A DNA stretch of 64,000 nucleotides from CAVVFX01 sp963747535 (GCA_963747535.1 CAVVFX010000002.1:930001-994000); one strand, 5' to 3'; counted from the first letter of the stretch, positions 33,817 through 43,824 are shown. Made by a program: numbers and translations. The notes: generated from the letters alone by a model not told the origin.

Positions 33817-35616
33817 CTACTGCACTGCAATAGTCGCGCCGGCCTGGGTACTGACGCCGTTGATCGTCGCCACTACAGGCATGTCTCCGGCTGCCAGGGA
33901 CGCGGGCACCATTACGTTGAGCTGATACACACCCGCTTCCGTCAGGCCGGCGTACACTACCGTGGCTGCCGTGCCGCCAATTGTGACCGTTGGCATGGTA
34001 GCCAGAGCGTAGGATTGCGTGAGCAGCTGCCCGGTCGGATACGCTGGACTCGTCGGGCCGAAGCCGGTGGCGAACATGACAATCGTTTCTCCAGGCGCGG
34101 CGGGCGTGGAGGAGCCCGGGAACAGCGTAGTGTCGCCAACAATCGAAACGTTATCGGAATGCAACGCTGCAATCGCATTGCTTTTGTAAATGAAGAACGC
34201 CGGGGCCAGCGCCGCCAACGGAATCGAGGCAGATGCGCTCGCCAGGCCGTTGTTGGTGACGACCACCGGTACGGGTCCAACCGTCGAGTCCGCCGGCGCA
34301 ATTACGTTGACCTGTTTAGGACTGACGAAAGTCACGTAAGCGGGCTTGCCGTCGATCATAACGCTGACTCCGTCCAGTGACGTCGGAAGCGCTCCGTTGA
34401 CAAAATCGCTGGTGGTCCAACCGCGGGAAATCGGCGAAAGGTTCGGACCGAAAATTGAGAGTACGGTATTCGGTGCTGCCCCGGCAACCAGGCTGCCACC
34501 GTTGACGACGCTGCTGGTGGTGATCGCGGGAGCCGCTTGCAGGCTGCCTAACACGCCATGCAACTGGCCGCCCGTTCCCGCCGTGAAGTAAATCGCGCTG
34601 GGATCGCCACCGCTGCCTCCGTTGCCGGCGAGCAGCGCCCACAATCCGGAGATGGCGATGGGATTTCCGCTAGGGTCCTGTAGCGGGCCAAGCGATGATC
34701 CGGTCGCAGGGTTGAAAGCATTGATCCGCCCGTCGCCGAAATTGCCCACCAGAAGCATGCCGGCGAAAGCGCCGAAGTTAGCTGGCCCGATGGCGAGTCC
34801 CCACGGCGCATTCAGAACGCCTCCACCGGCCACGCGCTTCAATAACACGCCGTTCATGTCAAACGAGTCCACATACCCGACACCCGGGCCAACAGTCGAA
34901 GCGTAGTTCTTTTTGGTGGCGTCCTGCAATGTGTAGGCCACGTACAGGCTGGTAGTGCCGCCGACGGTCAGCGGCCAGATGTTGAAGGGCGCATAACCTG
35001 CGGGAAGCGTCGCGTCGACGAACGCTCCGGGCATCGCAACGGGCGCGAAACTCGTGTTATAGACCTCGATTTTCCCGCTGTAGAAGTTCGCCGCGTATAG
35101 CAGTTGACTGGATGCCGCGCCGCCCGTGGGAGTGAGTACCGCCAAACCGGTGTAGACCGCATTGGTGCTGGAGTTATCGACCGCGATGTTAGCGGTCGTT
35201 CCGCCGGACCATCCGGATATGGTCCCGTCGAGAGTGTCAAAAACAAAACTTGAATTGGTTCCGTTTATAGGGAATGATCCGCCGCCGACCACGATTCCGG
35301 TGGGCGTTCCTTTAGCACTGCCGCTGGCGGCGCCGGCTGGGACAGCGGGTTTCGTCCCGCTGATACTCAAAGCCGTTGCCGAAGCCGTATACACCGTAGA
35401 AAGTCCCGAACCGGTGTCGCTGACCCAGAAAGGGCTGGTTGCCGATGTTACATTGCCCCAGGGGTTGATTAGATTCGGATCCACAAGGTCCGCTCCCTGA
35501 CTAGCCTGGTCAGCTATCAGGTTATGCCTTACGTAGGCGTTAGCCGTGGTCTGCGCAATAAGCGGAGATGCCACGAATGACAGAATACCGGCCAGTGCCG
35601 GGACTGAAAAGCGCAT
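33817..35616 (-). CDS. Exported TIGR03118-like propeller with TIGR03437 'Solibacter' C-terminal domain
   Basis: 599 aa. Signal peptide 1-21. Residues ~25-360 form a repeat-rich beta-propeller-like domain of the TIGR03118 type (RHNLIADQASQGADLVDPNL, INPWGNVTSATSPFWVSDTG, NAPWGLAIGPANFGAFAG, LLVGNFGDGRINAFN). Residues ~370-599 are the TIGR03437 domain (VVNGGSLVAGAAPNTVLSIF, ISRGWTTSDFVNG, GKPAYVTFVSPKQVNVIAP, PGETIVMFATGFGPTSPA, GVYQLNVMVPASLAAGD). The function of both is unknown; the C-terminal domain may be a secretion or surface-attachment module. GGGAGG lies 7 nt before the ATG, with a good promoter upstream. Confidence 0.88.
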   Translation of the reverse strand: MRFSVPALAGILSFVASPLIAQTTANAYVRHNLIADQASQGADLVDPNLINPWGNVTSATSPFWVSDTGSGLSTVYTASATALSISGTKPAVPAGAASGSAKGTPTGIVVGGGSFPINGTNSSFVFDTLDGTISGWSGGTTANIAVDNSSTNAVYTGLAVLTPTGGAASSQLLYAANFYSGKIEVYNTSFAPVAMPGAFVDATLPAGYAPFNIWPLTVGGTTSLYVAYTLQDATKKNYASTVGPGVGYVDSFDMNGVLLKRVAGGGVLNAPWGLAIGPANFGAFAGMLLVGNFGDGRINAFNPATGSSLGPLQDPSGNPIAISGLWALLAGNGGSGGDPSAIYFTAGTGGQLHGVLGSLQAAPAITTSSVVNGGSLVAGAAPNTVLSIFGPNLSPISRGWTTSDFVNGALPTSLDGVSVMIDGKPAYVTFVSPKQVNVIAPADSTVGPVPVVVTNNGLASASASIPLAALAPAFFIYKSNAIAALHSDNVSIVGDTTLFPGSSTPAAPGETIVMFATGFGPTSPAYPTGQLLTQSYALATMPTVTIGGTAATVVYAGLTEAGVYQLNVMVPASLAAGDMPVVATINGVSTQAGATIAVQ

Positions 35617-35659
35617 CTGAAAACCTCCCGAAACACACTCAAATTGACAAGCCAGGATT

Positions 35660-35689
35660 GATTATATGTCCATAAGGCTATGTATCTGA
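35660..35689 (-). promoter_or_regulatory. Sigma-70-like promoter of the TIGR03118 gene
   Basis: Minus strand: TTCAGA (35689-35684), 18-nt spacer, perfect TATAAT (35665-35660), 44 nt before the start codon. The -10 box is exact and the region is AT-rich against a GC-rich background; the -35 matches TTGACA at four of six positions. Confidence 0.55.
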
Positions 35690-36009
35690 AGATAACTTTG
35701 TAAACAAACTGTTACGGAGGGTCCCATCCGTGACATAGAAAACGTTTATTTGACCCGTTGGCAGCTATGAGTTAGCATTGAGTTATCAGTGCCTGACGGC
35801 CCGATGAGCGGCTTTGATGTTTCCGGCTCAACTTGCTCCCGTCGGCACTCCGCTTTCTCTCTGCTGAGAAAAACTCGATCGCGAGATGAATTAGTTTGCG
35901 GCTACGCTTGCACGATGGTTCGCATTTGCGACTCGTCTGTGTTACGCCGCGCAACTAAAACTCACCTTCATCTTGCACAGTGACAGAAGCAAAAGGGAGA
36001 TTTACCTAC
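35690..36009. other. Regulatory spacer without a gene
   Basis: Divergent intergenic region. A possible plus-strand promoter, TTGACC (35750-35755) with TAGCAT (35773-35778) at 17-nt spacing, would give a ~220-nt leader for the small exported protein gene. I see no coding frame with protein character. No named RNA family is recognised. Confidence 0.4.
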
Positions 36010-36360
36010 ATGAAAAAACAACTGATCAACGTGTGTCTATTTGCCGCCGCTGCTTTTACGGCGACGGTTCCAGGCCTGGCCCAGTCCCAGATTCTGGTGA
36101 AAGTGCCGTTTGACTTCACCGTGGGCGCGACCCCCATGCCTGCGGGGGACTATTCCGTGCGCGAGGACTCCACTGGGGTCATGTTTATTACGTCTCAAGG
36201 TGGTAAAACGATCGGCGTACTAACCACCGCCGATGTGCCCAATCAATCCAATGAAGCCGCACTGAGGTTCGACAAGCTCAACGGACGCTATAGCCTCAGC
36301 GAGGTCGTGCTCCTGTCCGAGCCCAGCCGGCGCATAATCGGATCGCCTAAATCGAAGTAG
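36010..36360 (+). CDS. Small exported protein of unknown function
   Basis: 116 aa from ATG 36010 (GGGAG ten nt upstream; the frame is open ten codons further up). Signal peptide residues 1-25 (KKQLINVCLFAAAAFTA ... GLAQ). The mature part is a compact beta-rich domain: ILVKVPFDFTVGATPMPAGD, YSVREDSTGVMFITSQGGKT, VPNQSNEAALRFDKL, YSLSEVVLLSEPSRRI. I have a general impression that short proteins with an 'F.F..G...PAG.Y.V' opening are frequent in acidobacterial genomes, but I know no function. Preceded by a long AT-rich leader and followed by a strong hairpin. Confidence 0.8.
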   Translation: MKKQLINVCLFAAAAFTATVPGLAQSQILVKVPFDFTVGATPMPAGDYSVREDSTGVMFITSQGGKTIGVLTTADVPNQSNEAALRFDKLNGRYSLSEVVLLSEPSRRIIGSPKSK

Positions 36361-36368
36361 CATTTGTG

Positions 36369-36400
36369 GAGCAGGCCTTTAGCCGGCCTTTGGCCTGCTC
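36369..36400. terminator. Perfect 9-bp hairpin between convergent genes
   Basis: GAGCAGGCC (36369-36377) pairs with GGCCTGCTC (36392-36400), with a nested AGCCGGC in the loop. It occupies the 40-bp gap between two convergent stops, so it can serve both strands. No long T-run. Confidence 0.65.
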
Positions 36401-37693
36401 TTACGGCAACCGTGCGGGAGGGACAAACACTTCCCGCACGTTACCGATCGCATCTTTGTACCAGAAGTTCAAGCACCGCCCATCATTCTTTTGTTTGACA
36501 TTCCCTTCGGGTTCGAAGAGCACCATCCCACCGAATTCGCGGGCCGCGGATTCCGCCACTAACGGGATATACGGGTAACAACGAATATGAATCGGGCCGT
36601 CCGCATGCCTGACGGCGTTGATCAGGATGTCCGTTGGTAACGCCCGTGCCCGATACTGCTCCGCTTTCTTGCGCCATAGAATCGAAACATTTACCATCAT
36701 GATGATGGCGGCAATTGCCAGGACCAGTCTTCCTCCCAGGCGTTCCCATACACAAGCCATTGCGGCCGCCACCAGCAGGGACAACCCCACGCTAGCCAGG
36801 TAAGTCTGACGACTGGGCACACGATTCATATAAGTGAGAAAACTGTAAGGAATAAGACCAAGAATCATCCAGGCCAGCGAATAACTCACCAGCCGTAGAT
36901 ACTCTCGCGCGCGAAATATACCTAGCGCGATAAGTGCTAGAAGACCCCAGACGAACAACAATCGTCCCGCGCTCTCAGCCAGCACCCTCGGGAAATGCCC
37001 GGTGAGTGAAAAGCTCCCGTCCCCGAAACGCGGATTCGACATACGGCCGGCCCCAATCCAGACCACTACCGCAGCGGCTATCGCGAGAAACGGCAGCCAT
37101 CCCAGAACTGCCGTCATGCGCTTCTGTCGTTCCGGGCACACGGCGTACACATCGATGACCGGCAAGAACATGAGCGCTGCATAAATGTAAGCCGACTCCT
37201 TGGAAAAGATCGCCAGCCCGAACGATACCATCGCGAGTCCATAGTAAATCCATCCCTTGCCTTCCAGCCATTGAATGAAGCACACCACGGCCCCGACGCC
37301 GAAGAGGAACAGCAGCGTTTCCATGATCGCCGAGTACCACATAACGGCCTCCTGGTGCCCTTCGAACACCGCAAAGAAACACGCTGTGATCAACGCGACC
37401 TTTTTCCCGACCGGCCTCCAGACCCCCAGCGCGTAGACCAGCCAGCAACACAACGCATGTAGCCCGACGGCTACGCCATGATAGATTTGCGGATCGAGGC
37501 CGGCGGCCCGGTCGACCCAGTAAGTCAGCACGAAGAACGTCATGCGCCAGTGCGCAATGGGCTGGACGTACAGATTGTGCAACCCGCCCGGTTCCGCAAT
37601 CGTCCGGCTCATCTGGATCTGTGGAAAATCATCCGCGATGAAAGAGAGCTGAAAGGCCGGAAGATAAGCCAGGACAGCCAGAATTGTAATCAC
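36401..37693 (-). CDS. Polytopic membrane protein, GT-C glycosyltransferase-like
   Basis: 430 aa with about nine hydrophobic helices. The first extracytoplasmic loop carries SFIADDFPQIQMSR, an Asp-Asp pair like the catalytic loop of GT-C enzymes (PMT/ArnT/Tmtc type), followed by HWRMTFFVLTYWVDRAAGLD and HGVAVGLHALCCWLVYAL. A later KESAYIYAAL segment and RVPSRQTYLASVG also fit this group. It would transfer sugars from polyprenyl donors in the inner membrane. The C-terminal ~70 residues form a small soluble domain. Monocistronic, and the start lies 103 bp from the divergent M1-like gene. Substrate unknown. Confidence 0.7.
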   Translation of the reverse strand: MITILAVLAYLPAFQLSFIADDFPQIQMSRTIAEPGGLHNLYVQPIAHWRMTFFVLTYWVDRAAGLDPQIYHGVAVGLHALCCWLVYALGVWRPVGKKVALITACFFAVFEGHQEAVMWYSAIMETLLFLFGVGAVVCFIQWLEGKGWIYYGLAMVSFGLAIFSKESAYIYAALMFLPVIDVYAVCPERQKRMTAVLGWLPFLAIAAAVVVWIGAGRMSNPRFGDGSFSLTGHFPRVLAESAGRLLFVWGLLALIALGIFRAREYLRLVSYSLAWMILGLIPYSFLTYMNRVPSRQTYLASVGLSLLVAAAMACVWERLGGRLVLAIAAIIMMVNVSILWRKKAEQYRARALPTDILINAVRHADGPIHIRCYPYIPLVAESAAREFGGMVLFEPEGNVKQKNDGRCLNFWYKDAIGNVREVFVPPARLP

Positions 37694-37796
37694 CAGCAGG
37701 GCTGAACGATGAGACAGTTAGATTCTCCTATTGCAATTATCCATGCATTCCACATGCACCCTCGACTCTCTGCTTAAACTGGAAGGTTAATCCCGC

Positions 37797-40172
37797 ATGG
37801 ACTCCAAGCTGCATTTCCGCTTACCCCTGCCGGCAGCGCTCGTCCTCTCGAGTGCGCTGTTCGCCACCACTGCCACCGATACTGCGCGCGGAGTCGTGGA
37901 CGCTGGACTCGACCCGGCCGAATGTTACCGCGTTCGCGACCTGCACTTCGCGGCCGATCGCGCCAAGTTTTTCTTCACCGATGGTTACCTGATTCTGGGG
38001 CGTCCCGTCCAGGGACGCCGCGTCACCGCTTTCTTCACCACGGACGTCGAGGGAGGTGATGCCGAAGTTCTGCTGCTTCCGCCCAATCGCGCGGAGCGGC
38101 GATCGCTGGCGACCTATACGGAAAGCCCCAATCTCGACGAGCACTTCTCCGCCGCCTTCCTGATGTTCAGCCCCGAGATTCTCAGCCAGTTCACTGAACA
38201 GATCCAGTCGAATGGGGTTCGCAAAGCGCCTGAGATGGGCGCGCTGCTCGACTCCCAGTTCTCTCCGCTGGCGCGCAATGTTGCATCCAGTTTCGATGTC
38301 CGGCTGACCTGGAGCCTGCTCGCACCCGAATCCAACCGGGGTTTCTTTGAGGCGCTGATCAGCGGGAAAAAGTTGGGAAACTTCGACGTGGCGTACGATC
38401 CTTTATCGCCCGAACAGGTCACCGTCGGTACCACTTCGTTCCGCGACAATCAGACTTTCTTCGATATCTGGACGAGTTTCGCGGCGCGCCCCGGTTCCTC
38501 ACCGCCGCTGCCCCAGTTCACCATATCGAACTACCGCATCAGCGCGGCCATCCATCCCGACCTCTCGCTCGCCGCCGTGACGCGCTATCGGCTCCGCGTC
38601 AATACCGCTTCGAGCGTCGTGCCGGTCGAGATCTCGAGCCTCATGAACATCACTGACGCACGCATCGACGGAGTTCCAGCCGAGGTACTGCAACACGACG
38701 ACCTCCGCGCCCGCCTCATGCGTCGCACTAGCACGGAACTGGCGCTGGTGGTCGCTACGTCACCCCTCGAACCGGGACGCGACCACGAGATTGAGATCCA
38801 CCACGAAGGTCACGTGATCGAGGACGCCGGCAACCAGGTCTATTACGTTGCGTCTCGCGGCAGTTGGTATCCCGCCTGGGGAACCACCTTCACGTCGTAC
38901 GATCTCATCTTTCGCGTTCCCAGGAACCTGCAAATTGTGCTGCCCGGCCAGCCTGTGGAAGATGGCATCGACGGCGACGAACGCGTGGTTCATCACCGGA
39001 TCGAGACTCCCGTGCGCATTGCCGGCTTCAATCTGGGTGTCTATGAGCGGACCAGTGTGACGCGCTCGGGCTTCACCGTGGACGTTTACGCCAACCGTGA
39101 GTTCGAGCGGGCGCTGCAACCTCGTCCGGAGGCCATTCTACCGCCGCCGCCGCCTCCCTCCGTCAATCGCAGGACCCGTGGTGTGCCCCTCGTGGGCCAG
39201 GGCACCATCTCGCCGCAGCCTGCCGGTTCGCCCGTCGGACGGTTACAGTCTCTCGCTGCGGCCATCGCAGGCGCTATGGATTATTTCGCTTCCCTGTTCG
39301 GGCCGCCGCCCTTACGCCGTCTGGAAGTGACCCCTCTTCCAGGCAACTTCGGCCAGGGATTTCCGGGGCTGATCTACATCTCGACGATGTCCTACCTCGG
39401 TTCGGGGTTTTCCGGCGCCGGCGATCAATCGAAGAAGCTCTTCTTCGAAGAACTCCTCGAGCCGCACGAAGCCGCGCACCAATGGTGGGGCAACGTGGTC
39501 TTTGCCGAGGGTTATCACGACGAATGGATTACCGAATCGCTGGCCAATTACTCCGCGCTGATGTATCTCGACAAACAACACGGCGGCCACAAGGTGAGCG
39601 ATACGATCCTCGCTGCCTATCGCGACCGGTTGATCGCGGGCGACCTCGACGCTACCGGTCCCATTGTGCAGGGGCGGCGCCTGGAAACCGCGCCAAAGCC
39701 CTTCGCGTGGAACGCCATCACTTATGGCAAAGGAACCTGGATCTTACATATGCTGCGCGCCCGTATGGGAGACGCTGCGTTCTTCAAGATGCTGTCGAGC
39801 CTCAGACAGGATTACGAGCGCAAAGAAATCTCCACTGAACAGTTTCGCCTGCACTGCGCTAAATTCCTGCCGGCGGGCACTGCGGATCCACAACTCGAAG
39901 CCTTCTTCGACCAATGGGTCTACGGCACCGGAATTCCGCAGCTCAAACTCACCTGGACCGCCAAGCCGGGCCGCGTCTCGGGGGCCATCAGGCTCTCCGG
40001 CGTCAGCGAGAACGTCACTCTCGAAGTACCTATCGAGATCCGCGTGGGTCCCAAAGTCATACGAAAAGTGGTTCGCTCCGATAGCGAAGAATCGGTGTTC
40101 GGATTTGCGGTTACCGGCACGGTTACCAAAGTCACGCTCGACCCGGACAACACACTTTTGCGCAAACCCTGA
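37797..40172 (+). CDS. Exported M1-like gluzincin metallopeptidase
   Basis: 791 aa, signal peptide 1-~25. A ~230-residue N-terminal region (RVRDLHFAADRAKFFFTDGY, SPNLDEHFSAAFLMFSPE) precedes an M1-type beta domain (SNYRISAAIHPDLSLAAVTR) and the catalytic domain. The zinc motif is HEAAH at 557-561 with the third ligand Glu580 in TESLANY, the exact gluzincin spacing. A catalytic Tyr candidate lies in NAITYGKGTWILHMLR. The GAMEN exopeptidase motif is replaced by FGQGFPGLIYIS, so it may not be a true aminopeptidase. A Pro-rich loop (ILPPPPPPSVN, ~445-455) is inserted. Confidence 0.88.
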   Translation: MDSKLHFRLPLPAALVLSSALFATTATDTARGVVDAGLDPAECYRVRDLHFAADRAKFFFTDGYLILGRPVQGRRVTAFFTTDVEGGDAEVLLLPPNRAERRSLATYTESPNLDEHFSAAFLMFSPEILSQFTEQIQSNGVRKAPEMGALLDSQFSPLARNVASSFDVRLTWSLLAPESNRGFFEALISGKKLGNFDVAYDPLSPEQVTVGTTSFRDNQTFFDIWTSFAARPGSSPPLPQFTISNYRISAAIHPDLSLAAVTRYRLRVNTASSVVPVEISSLMNITDARIDGVPAEVLQHDDLRARLMRRTSTELALVVATSPLEPGRDHEIEIHHEGHVIEDAGNQVYYVASRGSWYPAWGTTFTSYDLIFRVPRNLQIVLPGQPVEDGIDGDERVVHHRIETPVRIAGFNLGVYERTSVTRSGFTVDVYANREFERALQPRPEAILPPPPPPSVNRRTRGVPLVGQGTISPQPAGSPVGRLQSLAAAIAGAMDYFASLFGPPPLRRLEVTPLPGNFGQGFPGLIYISTMSYLGSGFSGAGDQSKKLFFEELLEPHEAAHQWWGNVVFAEGYHDEWITESLANYSALMYLDKQHGGHKVSDTILAAYRDRLIAGDLDATGPIVQGRRLETAPKPFAWNAITYGKGTWILHMLRARMGDAAFFKMLSSLRQDYERKEISTEQFRLHCAKFLPAGTADPQLEAFFDQWVYGTGIPQLKLTWTAKPGRVSGAIRLSGVSENVTLEVPIEIRVGPKVIRKVVRSDSEESVFGFAVTGTVTKVTLDPDNTLLRKP

Positions 40173-41361
40173 TCCGGACCTCGCGCGGTTTAACCTCAAG
40201 ACGGTTCACGTAAGGGCTGTCTGTCCGCCCGACAGGTGCGCTGGGGCAGTCAGCAGATGCGGAGCGGGTCTTTTTGCGGAACAAAGCCAATTTTGGATAA
40301 GTGGCTGTCTTTTGCTTTAGTTATCCGAGCAGTGGCAAGTGGCAGCGGTTTTTGGTTTGTGCATTTTTGTGCACTTAACGTGGAAATATGCGCGGGTGCA
40401 CAAAGCCGCCAGACCCATGACCCGGACAGGAGGAGATGAAAGAAGCGCAAGAGAGCGGATCGGGCGCGTTCCACGTCGCGACCAGTTTCGGGTCTTTCGG
40501 TATCACCGGCGGATCCTGCAATTTCCGGGTATGCACGTTTCTCCGGCACGCTACGGTCGGCAGGCGAGGCGGTAAAGACGAGTAACGTCGGCAAATGGCA
40601 CTCCTCAAATCTCAAAAAGGTCGCGCGCGGGCCACCCTCAGACGGCACACCTTGGCCGTCTTTGGTATGAAACGTCAGCCCTTTCCTCCATAGCGGCTGA
40701 CCGCTTACGAGTTCATGGTTTGTCGCCTATGCGCTGAAGTGTCGGCTCTGGATTACTCCCGCAAGGAGGTGGGAATTTACAGATCGTCTATGCCCCGGAA
40801 CCACGCCTTTTCGGATTACTCCCCGCAAGTCATCTTGCAGCCGATAGTCGGGGCAATGCGGCATTTGGCCGTGTAACGACTACCGGTGGAAGTACAATGT
40901 GGCGAACGATCGGGTGGTGCGTTCATTCCTTCGTTTCCGTTGGCAGGCTCCATGCGTTAAGTGAACAGCATTGCGTCTAGATCCTGTTCGGCCTATAGTC
41001 CAGGCAGGGAGAGCGCCGAGTTCGGAATCTCGGCGCAGCCGGGAGGAGTGCCGGCCCACTTCGGTTTCGTGGGTCAAGTCATTTTCCCCAGCCGGACCGA
41101 GATCTTGGGTGCGACTTCAGAAGTTCGGAGTCTGGCCTCGGCACGGCCTCGGCCGGCTTTCCTGACGGCACCAATGCCCGTCGCGCGCAGGTCGACGTGC
41201 GTTTTAGGTTCTAATTGGAAGGCAACTCCTTCCTCTGTGCGGCGCGGACGCCCTCGTCCTGGAGGCCCTTTTCCGCAAGGCCGCCCCAATATGCTCCCTT
41301 TCCTGCAACGCCTTGACACGGGAGACCGTCCCACAGGGGTTGATACCATAGAAAGAGATAC
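40173..41361. other. 1.2-kb region with no supported gene
   Basis: The longest gene-free stretch of the window. All open frames are short, Arg/Cys/Trp-rich and mutually antisense. It includes a T-rich patch at 40267-40420 whose plus-strand translation reads VFLRNKANFG then a stop; short low-complexity strings such as GTGCATTTTTGTGCAC (40356-40371, a near-perfect palindrome); and GGATTACTCCCGCAAG / GGATTACTCCCCGCAAG repeated at 40752 and 40813. It looks like decayed or mobile-repeat sequence rather than a gene. No RNA family is recognised. Confidence 0.5.
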
Positions 41362-43824
41362 ATGAGGAGGCTGGCATTACTGCTACCGCTCGCGATCCTG
41401 GCAATCGCGGCGGCGCTCTGGGGAACATACCGGTTGAAGGTGCGCAAACTGAACGCGGCTGCGCCGCCGACACCGGCGCTTTTGTCCACCGTCCTGACGT
41501 CCAGCGCCGACAACTGGCAATGGGCTCAAAACAAGAACGGTAAGCCGATGGTCCAGATCAGCGCCAAGGGCTCCCGCTTCCTGAAGGACGCCGGCAAACT
41601 GGAACTCGAGGCCGTCGAGCTCAAGCTCTACCTGAAGGACGGCGAGCATTACGACCGGGTCAAGAGCCCCAGAGCCGTCTTCAGCCAGACCGAAGGGAAG
41701 ATGTTCTCCGACGGCGAGGTTGAAATCACACTTAACGTTCCCGTCAACGGTAATCCGCCGCACCAGTTGACCTCCATCAAGACGACCGGCATCACCTTCG
41801 ACAGCAAAAACGGGAAAGCCGAAAACGACAAACCCGCCAGCTTCACGTTCGAAAATGGCAAAGGCACGTGCGTTGGCGTTTTCTACGATCCGGACGTGCA
41901 TGAATTGCACATGAACGCCCAGGTGGACATCTATCTCACCGGCAAGGGCAAACGCAGCAAGCCGATGCACGTCCAGAGCGAGCGGCTGGTGTACCAGGAG
42001 TTTGCCTCCAAGATCTTTCTCGGCCCCTGGTCCAAGCTCATGCGCGATAACACCGTAGTGGATGCCGGCGGCAGCGTCATCAACATGAAGGATAACCAGA
42101 TCGACACCATTGATGCCGATCACGCTCACGGCGTCGACTCTTATCCCAAGCGCAATCTCGATTACGCAGCGGATATGCTGCACCTCACCTACAATGACGA
42201 CGGTGAACTGGAGAAGATGACCGGCCTCGGCAACGCCCACCTGACCTCGGTGTCGAAGGGGTCCGCGACCACCGTCAGGGCCAACAGCGTCGACCTTTAT
42301 TTCGAATCCGAGAATAACGAGAACGTACTGCGGCGGACCCTCGCCAACGGCAATGCGTTCGTCGATGCCAAGCCCGAACCGGCACCCGACGGCAAACTGG
42401 CGGAAACCAAAATTATCCACAGTGAGACCATCGAGCTGAAGATGCGCAAAGGCGGCAAGGAACTCGAAGAGGTCGCCACCCATGTTCCGACCAGCCTGGA
42501 ACTGATGCCCAATCAGCCCACGCAGCATCACCGGATTCTCCACGGCGCCGAGATGACCATCCTTTACGGCCAGCAGAACCAGATTCAGTCGTTCCACTCC
42601 ACCAAGGTCACCACCGATACCGATCCGCTACCTCCCCCTCCGCCTAAGCCCGGCGAGAAACCCAAGCCGCAAACCCTGACCGTCGCCCACACCGCCAGCG
42701 ACAGTATGACGGCCGAGTTCGATCCCAAGTCGGGCCAGATGAAGCGGATGAAGCAATGGGGCCATTTCACTTACGAGGAAGGGGAACGGCACGCTGTCGG
42801 CGACACCGCGTTCCTCGAGAACGACACCAATATCATGGACATCGATAAGAATGCGCGCGTTTCGGATGCCACCGGATCGACCAACGGCGATCACATCAAG
42901 GTCGCCGAGAATACCGGTGACTTCGATGCGGTGGGCCACGTCACCACCACGCGCCTTCCCGAAGCCAAGAAAAGCGCATCTACGATGCTCGATGACGATG
43001 AGCCCAGTCAAGGCGCCGCAGATCATATTTGGACCGTTTCGGTGCCCGGACACAAGAATCGCCTGGTGCACTACGAAGGTCACGCACTGCTGTGGCAAAC
43101 CGCCAATCGCATTCAAGCCGACAGAATCGATATCGATCGCGATAAGAAAATTCTGGTCGCGGACGGCAATGTAGTCTCTGAATTCCTGGACCAGGATAAG
43201 GACAAGGATAGCGACAAAGACAAGGCGAAGCCGGCCGCACCGCCGCCCGCCGCCACGAGAGTCGAAAGTTCTCCCGTGGCCGCTGTCTCCGCGCAGGCCA
43301 TAGTTGTTTCTGCCAAGCCTGCGGCCCCGCGCGATCCTTTGGGCGGGATTCAGGTCCCTCCCGCGTCCTCCCCTCAGAAGGCCGTCGACAAGCCGGTAAT
43401 CTATACCGTCGTCCACGCGCCCAAAATGGTCTATACGGATGAGAATCGCGTGGCCGATTACTCCGGTGGCGGCATCGTGCTGACACGTCCCAATCTGAGT
43501 GTGAAAGGAAATCAGCTCCAGGCTTTTCTCAACCCCAAGGACTCGCAGGAAGACTCGCGCTTGAATCACATGTTGGCCGACGGCGATGTCGAAATCTTCG
43601 ACAAAGGCATCGATCGCACCCGTACCAGCAAGGGCAACCACGGCGAATACTACACCGCCGATTCGCGCGTCGTCATTCGTGGAGTCCCTGCCCAAATGGT
43701 CGACTCCAAAAAGGGTGAAATCAACAATGCCCTGGAGATGACCTATTTCTCCGATGATGACAGGCTGCTGACGAAGGGCGAACTGACTAAACCGGTGAAG
43801 AGCCGCCTTCATCGGAGACAATAA
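41362..43824 (+). CDS. LptC-LptA-type fusion protein for LPS transport
   Basis: 820 aa, far longer than LptC or LptA (each ~190). An N-terminal membrane anchor (RRLALLLPLAILAIAAALWG) precedes an LptC-like region (VQISAKGSRFLKDAGKLELE, AVFSQTEGKMFSDGEVEITL), followed by several OstA/LptA-type beta-jellyroll stretches (IDTIDADHAHGVDSYPKRNL, RIQADRIDIDRDKKILVADG, NVVSEF, VADYSGGGIVLTRPNLSVKG, NHMLADGDVEIFD). A charged Asp/Lys then Pro/Ala linker lies at ~613-670. lptB begins right after the stop (TAAATG), which fixes the pathway: a periplasmic bridge carrying lipopolysaccharide from inner to outer membrane. The fused layout is inferred from order and repeats. Confidence 0.8.
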   Translation: MRRLALLLPLAILAIAAALWGTYRLKVRKLNAAAPPTPALLSTVLTSSADNWQWAQNKNGKPMVQISAKGSRFLKDAGKLELEAVELKLYLKDGEHYDRVKSPRAVFSQTEGKMFSDGEVEITLNVPVNGNPPHQLTSIKTTGITFDSKNGKAENDKPASFTFENGKGTCVGVFYDPDVHELHMNAQVDIYLTGKGKRSKPMHVQSERLVYQEFASKIFLGPWSKLMRDNTVVDAGGSVINMKDNQIDTIDADHAHGVDSYPKRNLDYAADMLHLTYNDDGELEKMTGLGNAHLTSVSKGSATTVRANSVDLYFESENNENVLRRTLANGNAFVDAKPEPAPDGKLAETKIIHSETIELKMRKGGKELEEVATHVPTSLELMPNQPTQHHRILHGAEMTILYGQQNQIQSFHSTKVTTDTDPLPPPPPKPGEKPKPQTLTVAHTASDSMTAEFDPKSGQMKRMKQWGHFTYEEGERHAVGDTAFLENDTNIMDIDKNARVSDATGSTNGDHIKVAENTGDFDAVGHVTTTRLPEAKKSASTMLDDDEPSQGAADHIWTVSVPGHKNRLVHYEGHALLWQTANRIQADRIDIDRDKKILVADGNVVSEFLDQDKDKDSDKDKAKPAAPPPAATRVESSPVAAVSAQAIVVSAKPAAPRDPLGGIQVPPASSPQKAVDKPVIYTVVHAPKMVYTDENRVADYSGGGIVLTRPNLSVKGNQLQAFLNPKDSQEDSRLNHMLADGDVEIFDKGIDRTRTSKGNHGEYYTADSRVVIRGVPAQMVDSKKGEINNALEMTYFSDDDRLLTKGELTKPVKSRLHRRQ

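Noticed and set aside
40250..40648. 132-codon minus-strand frame in the gene-free region
   Set aside because: Composition and the repeat-like stretch IGFVPQKDP suggest translated repeat rather than a protein.
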